45,884 bases of DNA from Verrucomicrobiota bacterium. Its GTDB lineage: Bacteria > Verrucomicrobiota > Verrucomicrobiia > Limisphaerales > UBA9464. The notes under the pieces are model-generated. The model saw only the letters and a list, made by a program, of their open reading frames with translations. It did not search any database and was not told the origin of the DNA. Positions 7,294 to 16,076 of this stretch are shown here, piece by piece; position 1 is the first letter of the stretch, and every line of letters starts with the position of its first letter. The position numbers and the translations under genes were made by a program. The stretch lies in assembly GCA_947454705.1 (NCBI GenBank), contig CANGKZ010000039.1, positions 1 through 45,884 of the forward strand, written 5' to 3'.

Positions 7294-7877
7294 CGGGATC
7301 CCTCTTTCAACAGTTGTTCGAGATGCTTCTTCATCTTCCGTCGGGCTCGGAACGCCCGCACTTTAACCAGCGGAATGCTCCATCCGGTCACCTGCCTGAC
7401 CTCTTCCACACTGCGACCTTCGAGATGCAGCAGCGAGATGACCAACCGATCCGGCGCGCTGAGGTTGGCGAGCATCTTATCCACCAACTCCCGCGAGGCA
7501 AAGCTGTGTTCCGGCGCGAGATCCGCCGTGGTTGCAGCCAAATTCTGGATCACAGCCTCTTCGTCTTCGCTGAGATCCGCATGGCGCAGCTCCGGGCGGA
7601 TTTTCTCGTGCGAGAGCTGATTCAGGCAAGTGTTCACCGTAATGCGGGAAACCCAGTGTTCCAACGGCACCGCGCCGCTGAACTGGTCCAGCTTTGTAAA
7701 CACTTTGACGAAAACAGCCTGCACAAGATCTTCCTCTGCGGTGCGGCGGGGCAGGTGAGACCGGACTATCTTGAGGACGAGCGGCAGAAGGTGCTGATAA
7801 AGCGCCCTTGCTGCTGCATCATCTCCGCGCCGCGTGTTTTCGACGCACGCCTGCACGTCCAGTCCTGGTTCTTCCAT
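7290..7877 (-). CDS. ECF-type RNA polymerase sigma factor
   Basis: From the ATG at 7877 the protein has 195 residues. A longer form from a GTG at 7919 is possible but adds only non-conserved residues. Region 2 is visible as RALYQHLLPLVLKIVRSHL, EEDLVQAVFVKVFTKLDQF and HWVSRITVNTCLNQLSHEK. Region 4 is LSAPDRLVISLLHLEGRSVEEV with the helix-turn-helix and KVRAFRARRKMKKHL. A linker of about 50 residues joins them, and sigma regions 1 and 3 are missing, which defines the ECF group. It should direct RNA polymerase to a small regulon once the adjacent membrane protein releases it. Targets could include its own operon or the divergent outer-membrane protein gene at 8323, but I could not identify a matched promoter. 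Confidence 0.92.
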   Translation of the reverse strand: MEEPGLDVQACVENTRRGDDAAARALYQHLLPLVLKIVRSHLPRRTAEEDLVQAVFVKVFTKLDQFSGAVPLEHWVSRITVNTCLNQLSHEKIRPELRHADLSEDEEAVIQNLAATTADLAPEHSFASRELVDKMLANLSAPDRLVISLLHLEGRSVEEVRQVTGWSIPLVKVRAFRARRKMKKHLEQLLKEGSR

Positions 7878-8322
7878 GCCTCGTTCGGCCACATGTCTTG
7901 CTGAAGTGACCGGATCCACGCTCGGAGGTTACGGCGGAGACGATTCGATGGCGAACTTTCGTTGAGGCGGCTTCGATCGCTTCAAGCATGCGATCTTCGG
8001 ATTTCTCCAGCTTGATGGTTGAACGAGAGGTGACCCATTTTTGGAAAGGGTCGGTGAGGGAAGCTCGTTTCGGGGGAATTCCTACGTCAAAGGACTCCTT
8101 TTTGCCTCTCGCGAAGTGTTCAATCCGTCCTCGCTCCAACCAAGGTGATATTGACCTCGAATCTAAGGGCGAAAATGCAGAAAATCCTTAGTTTTTGGTG
8201 AGAATTGTCGATGAAAGCGGGAGCTCCAGTGAGGAGCTTTTCACCCATCGAACATCCTTGATCCATTGATTCCAGGCAGGGCTCGCACTACCCATCGGCC
8301 CCTGCCCGGAAAACCACTTCCC
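7878..8322. other. Divergent intergenic region, 445 bases, no supported gene
   Basis: This gap separates the minus-strand sigma operon from the plus-strand outer-membrane protein gene, so it should hold both promoters. Minus-strand frames over 7819-8139 are Arg/Ser/Thr-rich with no domain and overlap the sigma factor start, so I do not call them genes. I found no convincing -35/-10 pair or repeated ECF-type box by eye. Confidence 0.6.
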
Positions 8323-9186
8323 TTGAAATCCATTCTTCCCCTCGGTCTTTTCGCCACCGCCTTCCACCTCGGAGCCCTCGCTGCCGAACCTGAAGCCGCC
8401 GACAAATCGAAGTACAATTTGTTTAATCCGACCCCCGACGCGCTGATGCGCGACATGAGTCCGGATCGCCCTGACAAGACCGACAGTGCCAAGACCGTCG
8501 ATGCAGGGCATTTCCAGTGGGAGCTGGATTTCTTCAATTTCGGACGATTCAGCGACACCGACAACGGGGTCACCACCCGAACCGATGTGTATCAGGCTGC
8601 GCCGATGAACGTGAAAGTCGGCCTTCTGAATTCGGTCGATTTTCAGGTCCAATTCGCACCGTATTCCTGGGAGTTCGAACGCACCACCCCTCCGGGAACG
8701 GAGACCCGGGTGTCGGGATTTGGTGATGTCATGCCCCGTTTGAAGGTGAACCTCATGGGCAACGACGGCGGCGGATTTGCCATCGCGGCCATGCCGTTCG
8801 TTAAACTTCCGACCGGACGTCCCAATTTTGGAAATGGGTCGATCGAGGGCGGATTGAAGATTCCGTACTCCTTCGAAGTGCCGGGAATGGAGCTCAGCTT
8901 TCAAACCGAGATCGACTGGAACCGCGATGTGGTGGGAACTCGATACCACGCCGACATCGTCAATTCCGTCAGCGCCGGGCTTCCGGTCTGGGGAAAGCTT
9001 TCCTACTACGTCGAGGTGTTCACCGATGTAAGCACCGATCGGAACATCGGATTCATCTCCACCTTCGACACGTGGGTGACGTACTCGGTGAACAAGAACC
9101 TGCGCCTTGAGGCCGGTGTGTACATCGGTCTGACCAAGGCCTCGGAGCAGTTGCATCCGTTCATCGGTATGTCGTTCCGGTACTAA
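8323..9186 (+). CDS. Outer-membrane protein of the MetA-pathway (phenol_MetA_deg) type
   Basis: The protein begins in frame at a TTG at 8323. That start gives a good signal peptide (MKSILPLGLFATAFHLGALAAEP) and 287 residues. A TTG at 8266 would add a proline/arginine-rich leader in front of it. The mature part is rich in alternating aromatic strands (FQWELDFFNF, VDFQVQFAPYSWEF, LSYYVEVFTD, LRLEAGVYIGL) and ends in FRY, with a terminal aromatic as in beta-barrel proteins. The DALMRDMSPDRPDKTDSAKTV start and the strand pattern fit proteins annotated as the MetA-pathway of phenol degradation transporter family. A role in passage of small molecules across the outer membrane is inferred. It precedes the ABC locus by 210 bases and may not share its promoter. 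Confidence 0.72.
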   Translation: MKSILPLGLFATAFHLGALAAEPEAADKSKYNLFNPTPDALMRDMSPDRPDKTDSAKTVDAGHFQWELDFFNFGRFSDTDNGVTTRTDVYQAAPMNVKVGLLNSVDFQVQFAPYSWEFERTTPPGTETRVSGFGDVMPRLKVNLMGNDGGGFAIAAMPFVKLPTGRPNFGNGSIEGGLKIPYSFEVPGMELSFQTEIDWNRDVVGTRYHADIVNSVSAGLPVWGKLSYYVEVFTDVSTDRNIGFISTFDTWVTYSVNKNLRLEAGVYIGLTKASEQLHPFIGMSFRY

Positions 9187-9312
9187 GTTTGGTACGCCCA
9201 TCCCCGGGAACAGCATCCGGCGGGTGGGATCACCGAGTGCGATTCGGGCTGCGCGGGTCCGGATCGGACGCGTGGTGCACAGGGGGGCGGGGTCGGATCC
9301 GCCCGGAGGGAA

Positions 9313-9337
9313 GGGGATTTGCGATTCGCGAATCCCC
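9313..9337. promoter_or_regulatory. Strong hairpin upstream of the ABC locus
   Basis: GGGGATTTGCG, loop ATT, CGCGAATCCCC forms an 11-pair stem with one G-T pair. It lies 60 bases before the start codon at 9397. No T-run follows, so it is not a classical terminator for the gene ending at 9186. A weaker GC stem, GGGCGG with CCGCCC, lies just upstream near 9284-9304. It could act as an RNA element in the leader or as an operator. Confidence 0.55.
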
Positions 9338-9396
9338 GCAGTTCGCGTTTGCGCCCGGGCAGTCCTGCCGCTTACAACCTGCGCAGCAACACCGCC

Positions 9397-11577
9397 ATGG
9401 ACCTCTTCCGACCGTTTCAGATCGGGCTCGCATTCCGACGCGGACTCATGGCGCTGGTCTTTCTTGCGCTTGCCGCTTCGTCCCCAGCGCGGGCCAAGAT
9501 CCAGTTCGATATTTTCCCCGGCTACGGCGACGTGGCCAGCGGCGTGGTGCGAGCCGGGGCGTGGTACCCGGTTGGTGTTGAGGTGTTGAACGACGGACCT
9601 GGATTCGATGCCGTCATCGAGCTTTCCGCCGGTCAATTCGGCGGCGCGGTGCAACGGGTGCCGATCGAGCTCCCCACCAACACCCGCAAGCGGTTCGTGG
9701 TTCCGTTTTTTTGCGCATCGTCGGGATTCCTGATGATCGATGCACGGTTGATGGAACGCGGCGGCAAACTCCGCGAAGACCGCCCGGGCAACCGGCTTCC
9801 GGTGATCCAATGGGAAACGCCGCTGCTCGGCGCGCTGCCCGGCAGTTATGGCGGGCTCCCCAGCTTTCCGACCCTTCCCAATCGAAACCAAAGCAGTGAC
9901 TGGCAGCCCTCGGTGGCTCGCCTCCAGGTGGATTTCGTTCCGGAGAATCCCATCGCGCTCGAAGGCCTCTCGGCATTGTACCTCAACACGGGCGAAGCAC
10001 TGAAACTCAAGGAACCCCAGGCCAACGCAATCGTCAGTTGGCTCAACCTGGGTGGACATTTGATTGTGTCGGTCGATCAAGCGGCGGACCTCGCGGCGCT
10101 TCCCTGGCTCGCGGAAATTCTTCCGGCCACGGTGGGCCAGGGCGACAACAAGCCCGCAGGCAAGGAACTCAATGCGTGGGTTCGCTCGCGTCACACGCCG
10201 GAGGTGAACGGCCTGAGTGTCCCGGTGGGACGCAACCGATCGGGCGCGTTTTCCGAGGATCCGTACTCGGCCGTGGCGGCGGACTTTGAGCTGGAGGTAG
10301 CCCCTCAGATGGTCCTCACGCTCACGCCCAAACTGGGTGCCTCGGTTCCCGCGCGAGTGGGAACGCTGCCCTTGTTGGCATCGCGTGCGACCGGACGCGG
10401 CCGGGTCACCGTTCTGGCGGTCAATCCGGAGCGCGAGCCCCTGCGGTCTTCGAAGATTCGTCCGTGGCTCTGGGCCCGCTTGTGCGATGTGCCGCATGAC
10501 CTCCTTCGTGGTCCCGCCTTCAATGCCTACGGCGGACGCAGCCTCGACGGGATTTTCGGCTCGATGATCGAGACCCGTCAGATCCGCAAGTTGCCGATCA
10601 CCTTCCTGCTGCTGTTGCTGGTGGTGTACCTCGTGGTGATCGGTCCGCTGGACCAGTGGATCCTCAAGAAGATCAACCGGCCCATGCTCACCTGGATCAC
10701 CTTTCCGGCATACGTGGTGCTGTTCTCCCTGTTGATCTATTTCATCGGATTCAAACTGCGCGCCGGGTTGACCGAATGGAACGAGCTTCACATCGTGGAC
10801 GTGCTCCCCATGGGCGACGGCACCCGCGCCTCGCTTCGCGGACACTCGTACGGAAGCGTGTATTCGCCGCGCAACGAGACCTATCACATCGCTGCCGCGA
10901 CCGAATTTGGTACCCTTCGCGGGGAGTTTCAGGGCCTCTGGGGCAATGGGGCCGACAATGGGCGCATCGCAGTTCAGCCGAAGGCGGCCGGGTTCGATGC
11001 CGAAGTCTTCGTACCGGTCTGGACCAGTCAGTTGACCGTGGCGGAATGGTCCGATCGCGGGGAGGCCCCGTTGATGGCGTCGTATTCGGGCAGCGGTGGA
11101 AAGGCCCTGCAGGTCACCAATCCCTCCGGACGCAAATACGGACCGGTCTGGGTGGTGGCCAATGGCATGGTTCAGGTGATTCAGTCCCTCGATTCCCACG
11201 GATCCGTGGACGTGGTGTTGAACCAGAATTTGGGCGAGCCGCTCGAATCGGTGGTCGCGCGTCGCAAGGCCGAGTTTCAAAACGTGTTCATGCGTCGCCA
11301 GGAAGTGTTCGGCAGCAGCGAGAAGAGCCACATCGATGATTGGGTGAACGCCTCGTTTGCCGCCTCGTTTGGTGGTCAGCTCACGCTCGAGAATGGCGAG
11401 GCGCGCGACTTTGTCTGGACCCCGGGATTCGACCTGTCCGCGCTGGCGCGACGTCCGGGAGCCATCGTGCTTGCCTGGGTTCCCGAGGGTTCCGTGATTC
11501 CTCCGCTGAGCCAGTTCCAACCGCGCCTCGGCAAAAAGGCCACACTGGTCCGTCTGGTGGTTCCCGCCGCGAATTGA
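9397..11577 (+). CDS. Large membrane-anchored protein with GATase-like periplasmic domain, ABC-locus partner
   Basis: I use the ATG at 9397 (726 residues) because a clean signal segment follows (RRGLMALVFLALAASSPARA). Residues up to about 390 are predicted outside the membrane and include LEGLSALYLNTGEALKL and ANAIVSWLNLGGHLIVSVD, which resemble the glutamine-amidotransferase-like fold seen in membrane proteins beside ABC exporters, such as GldG-type proteins. Two adjacent membrane helices follow at about 401-452 (LPITFLLLLLVVYLVVIGPLD and FPAYVVLFSLLIYFIGF), then a beta-rich C-terminal domain of about 270 residues. No catalytic cysteine triad is evident. It sits 28 bases before the ATPase gene. 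It probably works with that transporter as an accessory or substrate-handling subunit; this is inference from position. Confidence 0.7.
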   Translation: MDLFRPFQIGLAFRRGLMALVFLALAASSPARAKIQFDIFPGYGDVASGVVRAGAWYPVGVEVLNDGPGFDAVIELSAGQFGGAVQRVPIELPTNTRKRFVVPFFCASSGFLMIDARLMERGGKLREDRPGNRLPVIQWETPLLGALPGSYGGLPSFPTLPNRNQSSDWQPSVARLQVDFVPENPIALEGLSALYLNTGEALKLKEPQANAIVSWLNLGGHLIVSVDQAADLAALPWLAEILPATVGQGDNKPAGKELNAWVRSRHTPEVNGLSVPVGRNRSGAFSEDPYSAVAADFELEVAPQMVLTLTPKLGASVPARVGTLPLLASRATGRGRVTVLAVNPEREPLRSSKIRPWLWARLCDVPHDLLRGPAFNAYGGRSLDGIFGSMIETRQIRKLPITFLLLLLVVYLVVIGPLDQWILKKINRPMLTWITFPAYVVLFSLLIYFIGFKLRAGLTEWNELHIVDVLPMGDGTRASLRGHSYGSVYSPRNETYHIAAATEFGTLRGEFQGLWGNGADNGRIAVQPKAAGFDAEVFVPVWTSQLTVAEWSDRGEAPLMASYSGSGGKALQVTNPSGRKYGPVWVVANGMVQVIQSLDSHGSVDVVLNQNLGEPLESVVARRKAEFQNVFMRRQEVFGSSEKSHIDDWVNASFAASFGGQLTLENGEARDFVWTPGFDLSALARRPGAIVLAWVPEGSVIPPLSQFQPRLGKKATLVRLVVPAAN

Positions 11578-11605
11578 TCTGAACCGAGTTCGACCCGATT
11601 CTCCC

Positions 11606-12559
11606 ATGATTCCCCCCGTTCAAGAATCTCCCGCGGTCCAGACCAGCGACCTCGGCCGCTCCTACGGCGCCATGCAGGCGCTCACTGGGTTGAACCTCAC
11701 CGTCAACCGGGGGGACCTCTTCGGGTTCATCGGATCCAACGGCGCAGGCAAGACCACCACGCTGCGCATCCTCGCCACCTTCCTCACCCCCACCAGCGGC
11801 ACGGCCGAGGTGTTGGGGCATGATGTGGTGCGTCATGCCGACCGCGTCCGCCATCTCATCGGCTACATGCCGGACTTCTTTGGCGTGTACAAGGACATGG
11901 AGGTGACCGAGTACCTCGATTTCTTCGGCGCGTGCTACAAGATCCCTTCTGCCCAGCGGGAGAAAACCGTCGCCGACGTGCTCGAGCTGGTCGGGCTCAC
12001 GGAGAAAAAGGGCGCGCTCATCGGCGCACTCAGCCGCGGCATGCAGCAGCGCCTCGGCCTCGCACGCGTGTTGATTCACGATCCCCAATTGCTGCTCCTC
12101 GACGAACCGGCCAGCGGACTCGACCCGCGCGCCCGCATCGAAATGATGGCCATCCTCCAGGAGCTCCAGCGGCTCGGAAAAACCATCATCATTTCGTCGC
12201 ACATCCTTTCGGAGCTGCAAACGCTGTGCAATCGCTGCGCCATCATTGAGAAGGGACGCCTGATCTACAGCGGACCAATCCGCGGCGCGCAGACCCAACT
12301 CGTCGATGCCAAGGCCTTCTGGGTTCGCGTGGGCGGCCCGGCGGCGGCTGCCCGGGATTTGCTCCTCGCTCGGCCCGAGGCGTCCCGCGTCGAAATTCAG
12401 GAAGATCGCATCAAGGTCGTGCTCGCGGATCCCGCGGGGGATGGTGGCTTCATCGCCGAAACGCTCGTCACCGCCGGCCAGCGCGTGCTGGAAATGCGGG
12501 AGGATGAAATCGGACTCGAGGAAGTCTTCCTGCGCGTCACCCGCGGCGAAACCCAGTAA
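11606..12559 (+). CDS. ABC transporter ATP-binding protein (ABC-2 / CcmA-type)
   Basis: The 317-residue ATPase carries every nucleotide-binding motif: Walker A GSNGAGKTTT (about 43-52), a Q-loop region around IGYMPDFFGVYKDMEVTEYL, the signature LSRGMQQRLGLARVL, Walker B LLLLDEPASGLDPRAR and the switch histidine in SSHILSELQTL. The signature is LSRGM in place of LSGGQ, as is frequent in ABC-2 ATPases. The C-terminal 80 residues are the extra domain common in drug- and Nat-type exporters. It is the only ATPase in the locus and is followed by four permease genes after a 163-base gap, so it probably energises them. Substrate and direction are unknown, though ABC-2 systems usually export. Confidence 0.93.
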   Translation: MIPPVQESPAVQTSDLGRSYGAMQALTGLNLTVNRGDLFGFIGSNGAGKTTTLRILATFLTPTSGTAEVLGHDVVRHADRVRHLIGYMPDFFGVYKDMEVTEYLDFFGACYKIPSAQREKTVADVLELVGLTEKKGALIGALSRGMQQRLGLARVLIHDPQLLLLDEPASGLDPRARIEMMAILQELQRLGKTIIISSHILSELQTLCNRCAIIEKGRLIYSGPIRGAQTQLVDAKAFWVRVGGPAAAARDLLLARPEASRVEIQEDRIKVVLADPAGDGGFIAETLVTAGQRVLEMREDEIGLEEVFLRVTRGETQ

Positions 12560-12691
12560 CCCGGGCAGGGTTCGTCCGGAATCTCCGGCGCCGCCCCGCC
12601 TCCGGCGCATGGAGTGATCGGATTGAGCGGGTTGATCTGAGTGTCTCTGAGAATCAAAAAAGATACCCCTTGTTTCCGGGCCCCGTCGCTC

Positions 12692-12720
12692 GTTGTTGTT
12701 GTCATTATCGTTGTCGTCGT
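12692..12720. repeat. GTT/GTC trinucleotide-rich tract
   Basis: GTTGTTGTTGTCATTATCG then TTGTCGTCGT runs straight up to the permease 1 start codon at 12723. Reverse-strand frames over it give an Asp/Asn repeat, which is an artefact. Because it occupies the ribosome-binding region of permease 1, it might influence translation, but no Shine-Dalgarno sequence is seen. Confidence 0.7.
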
Positions 12721-12722
12721 CC

Positions 12723-14369
12723 ATGTGGCCACTGCTCCTGCGCGAACTGCGACTCGAAGCCCGTCGGCCCTATAACCGCTGGCTGCGGGTGGGATCGGCG
12801 CTGCTGTTTTTTCTGGTCCTGATCGGCGCCCTTCGACAGCCGGTTCCGCTGCATCAGCTCTGTCGCACGCTGTTTCCGATCCTGCATTCCATGCTCCTGG
12901 CCCTGCCTTGGTGTGTGGCACCGACGCTGGTGGCGGAAGTGATCGCGCGCGAGCGCCGCACCGGGATGCTGGAGCAGCTCCAGCTGACGCGGGTCACCTG
13001 GGGCGCGATCGTCCGGTCCATCACCGTCGCCATCACCGCTCGCACGATCACGCTCATGCTGGCCGCTTTTCCGGTGGTGACGCTTACCGTGCTCTTCGGC
13101 GGCGTGGGAATCGCCGAGCTCCGGATGTCCGCGCTGCTGCAAGCGCTGTCGCTGATTCAAGCGTTGTCGGTGGCGTTGCTCGCTGGCGCCCTGGGACGCA
13201 GCTGGGCCACTTCGATGCTTTGGGCCACGGCGCTCGGAGCGGTCTGGGGCGGGGGAGCTTCCTGGGCGATTTTCATGAAGTTTCAATGGTCGGTGGCCCT
13301 GCCGTATGCGCCCGGTGTGTGGCCCCTTCCGGAGACCTCCGCAGGGCACGCGGTCGAGTGGATCCGGTTTCTGTCGAACCGAGGATCTGTCTGGAGTCCC
13401 ACCTTCGCGGTGGTGCCCCTGCGCGTGGTGGATCGCTGGTGGAACTATCTTCAGGCGGTGATCGGTCTGACCCTTGGAATGCATGTGGTGGCGGGAATGG
13501 TAGCCGCTTTGGTGTTGCGGCGCGGGATGAGCGATGCGGCCAACCGGGCGATGACCCGCGAGGACGCATTTGCCCTCCCCGGGTTGCCACGGGCGGTTTC
13601 GCCCGAGGTCCGCCGACGCTGGCTTCAGGGAAATCCGGTGCGTTGGTTGATGCGTTATCCCGGCGAAGTACGATGGATCCGCGTGACCGCCGCCGGAGCG
13701 CTGCTGGGGATCGAACTCGGGGTGTTTGCGCTCCCGCTTTCGTTCGAAGTTTGGTTTCTCGTGCAAACTCTGTTGCTCGGCCTGCTCAGCACTTCGCTGG
13801 CGCTGATTGCGGCCGACAGTTACCGGCGCGAGCGGGAGAATGGGGCGTTGGAAATGTTGATGGTCACGCCGCTGCGTCCGCGCGATCTGGGGCGGGGGCG
13901 CATCGGTGGATTGTGGTGGATGCTCGGCCCGGCGTACCTGATTTGGGCGGCCTCGATCTGGCTGGGTGTTCCCATTCTGCGCACCGGGGACGATCATCTC
14001 GCGCTGTTCTTTTGGGGAATGGCGCTCGCAGCCGCGATCCCGGTGGTCGGACTGGAAGCCGCGTTCCAATTTCGAGGCTACTGGCGTTCGGCGCTCGCCA
14101 CACTGGGTCTGACCTGCGGACTCAGTGGCGGTTTGTTCTGGATGGGGGTCGCGGAAGATGCGGTGTTCTGGGTGACCCCGTTGTCCCTGCTGGTTCTCGG
14201 AGTCGTCGCGGCGCTGAACTTTCCCGGTTTTGAACAAAGATTCTCCCGGAATCGCAACGGGGAGACGCCGCAAAGCCGCCGCCTTCATCCCGAGCCGGTG
14301 GATTCGCCCTACACCCGGGTCATCCGTGAACGGGGGCCCCGGCCGTTGCCGAAAATTCCTCATTCCTGA
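12723..14369 (+). CDS. ABC-2 type permease 1 (internally duplicated)
   Basis: The start is the ATG at 12723 (548 residues, MWPLLLRELRLEARRP); the start is aligned with the paralogues, which all begin with a short REL-containing segment. About twelve hydrophobic segments are visible. Two copies of an amphipathic motif stand out: ARERRTGMLEQLQLTRV near residue 77 and RRERENGALEMLMVTPL near residue 368, about 291 residues apart, each just after a hydrophobic segment. This suggests two fused ABC-2 half-permeases in one chain. Of the four paralogues it is the most diverged in the first motif. It is presumed to form the membrane channel with the ATPase at 11606; a long 163-base gap with a trinucleotide tract separates the two genes. 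Confidence 0.82.
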   Translation: MWPLLLRELRLEARRPYNRWLRVGSALLFFLVLIGALRQPVPLHQLCRTLFPILHSMLLALPWCVAPTLVAEVIARERRTGMLEQLQLTRVTWGAIVRSITVAITARTITLMLAAFPVVTLTVLFGGVGIAELRMSALLQALSLIQALSVALLAGALGRSWATSMLWATALGAVWGGGASWAIFMKFQWSVALPYAPGVWPLPETSAGHAVEWIRFLSNRGSVWSPTFAVVPLRVVDRWWNYLQAVIGLTLGMHVVAGMVAALVLRRGMSDAANRAMTREDAFALPGLPRAVSPEVRRRWLQGNPVRWLMRYPGEVRWIRVTAAGALLGIELGVFALPLSFEVWFLVQTLLLGLLSTSLALIAADSYRRERENGALEMLMVTPLRPRDLGRGRIGGLWWMLGPAYLIWAASIWLGVPILRTGDDHLALFFWGMALAAAIPVVGLEAAFQFRGYWRSALATLGLTCGLSGGLFWMGVAEDAVFWVTPLSLLVLGVVAALNFPGFEQRFSRNRNGETPQSRRLHPEPVDSPYTRVIRERGPRPLPKIPHS

Positions 14370-14441
14370 TCCCGGGCCAGTGCCGCCATCGGCGAAGGTC
14401 TGCGGCCTTGCAAGTTGCCGGGGAAGTCTTGGAATGCGTCG

Positions 14442-16022
14442 GTGTGGTCGATCGTCAGCCGTGAATTGAGGGTCCAGGCGCGCCAGCCTTCGAGCGCGAT
14501 GCTGCGATCGCTCGGCGCCGCTGCCGTGCTGGTGGCGTTCGCCATCGGATGGAATCTGCAGGTGATGCAGTTTCAATCCGATGGACGCGGATTGTTCACG
14601 TTGATGAATCACGTGATGATCGTGCTCATCTGGCTGGTGGCCCCGGTGCTCACGGCCGATTGCATCAGCCGCGAACGTCGCGAGGGCACGCTCGGTCTTC
14701 TCTTTCTCACTCCCTTGCGTGCGATCGATGTGGTGATCGGCAAGGCGTTCGCCCACGCCTGGCGCGCGTTCACGGTCGTGCTGGCGTCGATCCCGGTTCT
14801 TGCGCTTCCGATCATGCTCGGCGGGCTCACCGTCTGGGACGTGATGCGGATGCTCCTGCTGCATCTCGCGGTGCTGGGGCTTTCGCTCACCGCGGGGCTT
14901 CTGGCATCGTCATGGGCCAACACTTGGGTTCGCGCGCGCTTGCTCGCGTTCGGGCTTGCGGTGGGGGCGGGGATTTCATTCGCAGCAATCTACTGCGCGT
15001 TTTCCGCGGTTCACCACTGGCAGATGCTCCAGCGACTGCAGCCGGGATTGCAGTTTCATCAGGCATGGCTGGGGCAGATGTGGGGTTGGCGCGCGCGGCT
15101 CGGTCTCGCATCCCCGGATCAAATGGGTGGCGCGGCCTCGTTCTGGATGCCGATCCCCGGATCGGGCGGGAATCCCGCCTCGGTGTGGCTCGCGTTCAAG
15201 GTGCTCCTCGCCGCCCTCGCGCTCGTCGGTTTTGCCGTGGCAATCGCATCGAATTCGGTAAGCAACTCCTGGCTCCCCGCGGAGGCGTCGTTGTTTTCGC
15301 GGTGGCTTCACCTCGATTCAGGATCGATCCGGGCGACGCAAGCTCGGCGCGGGCAGCGAAACCGCGCGCTGGATTCAAACCCGGTTCGCTGGCTTCAGAC
15401 TCGAACCTGGTCGGGGCGTTGGGTTCGATGGGGATGGCTCGGATTGGGGGCTGTCGCGGCCTCCGGGCTGCTGGGTCCGCAGGCGACGCCGCTGGTGCTG
15501 ATGTGTGGTGTGGTGGCGGCGATCGGTTATGGGGCGTGCATCAGCTTCCGTCGGGAGCGCGAGGAGGGGGCTCTTGAATTGTGGCTGGTCACCGAACTCA
15601 CCCCGGAGCGAATCCTCACGGGTCGCCTGCTGGGCCTCGCAAATCAGTTTTTTCCGGTGATGGTGATGGTCTCATTCTTGATTCCGTTGAGGCTGATGCC
15701 GAGCGCGCCGGGGGCAATGCCCTGGGTGGTGGTTGTTTCGTCGTGGTTTGCCTGGCTCGGCTGGCTCGCCGGTGCCGTGGGACTCGGTCTGCTTGTTTCC
15801 ATGCTTTCCCGTCCCCGTGCCTGGCAGGCGCTGGCAGTGGCTCAGATACCCGCCCTGCAGATGTTCGCGGTGCAATCGTTGTGTGACCAGGCGGGCCCAG
15901 TCCGGCCGGGAATGGCGGTCTGGGCCGCGCTGGCGGTGGTCCTCGGCGGAGCGCTTCTTTTCGTCCATGGCTTCCGTACGGCTCGGCACCAGTTGCAGCA
16001 TCGGTGTTTTCTTGGTCCCTGA
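14442..16022 (+). CDS. ABC-2 type permease 2 (internally duplicated)
   Basis: I place the start at the GTG at 14442 (526 residues, MWSIVSRELRVQARQ) because it aligns with the N-termini of the neighbouring paralogues. A TTG at 14415 would add nine residues. The first amphipathic motif is SRERREGTLGLLFLTPL near residue 76 and the second is RREREEGALELWLVTEL near residue 370, so the spacing is again about 293. Around them lie some twelve hydrophobic helices. The first motif is nearly identical to that of permeases 3 and 4. It should be an integral inner-membrane subunit of the same transporter. A cluster of Arg-rich residues (RATQARRGQRNRALDSN) forms the loop before the second half. Confidence 0.82.
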   Translation: MWSIVSRELRVQARQPSSAMLRSLGAAAVLVAFAIGWNLQVMQFQSDGRGLFTLMNHVMIVLIWLVAPVLTADCISRERREGTLGLLFLTPLRAIDVVIGKAFAHAWRAFTVVLASIPVLALPIMLGGLTVWDVMRMLLLHLAVLGLSLTAGLLASSWANTWVRARLLAFGLAVGAGISFAAIYCAFSAVHHWQMLQRLQPGLQFHQAWLGQMWGWRARLGLASPDQMGGAASFWMPIPGSGGNPASVWLAFKVLLAALALVGFAVAIASNSVSNSWLPAEASLFSRWLHLDSGSIRATQARRGQRNRALDSNPVRWLQTRTWSGRWVRWGWLGLGAVAASGLLGPQATPLVLMCGVVAAIGYGACISFRREREEGALELWLVTELTPERILTGRLLGLANQFFPVMVMVSFLIPLRLMPSAPGAMPWVVVVSSWFAWLGWLAGAVGLGLLVSMLSRPRAWQALAVAQIPALQMFAVQSLCDQAGPVRPGMAVWAALAVVLGGALLFVHGFRTARHQLQHRCFLGP

Positions 16023-16076
16023 GCTGACTTGTGGCTTGATGCGCCCGGAGGCTTTTCCAACGATGCACCGCACGCC

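Noticed and set aside
7819-8139. 106-residue minus-strand ORF overlapping the sigma factor start
   Set aside because: No recognisable domain, overlaps the better-supported sigma gene, and Arg-rich composition fits non-coding sequence.
8188-11607. 1139-residue minus-strand ORF antisense to the outer-membrane and ABC-partner genes
   Set aside because: It is rich in Arg, His, Gly and Glu with no domain, mirrors two good plus-strand genes, and arises from GC-rich third positions.
12705-14864. 719-residue minus-strand ORF antisense to permeases 1 and 2
   Set aside because: Low-complexity Arg/Gln/His-rich translation with no membrane or enzyme signature; a shadow of the permease codons.
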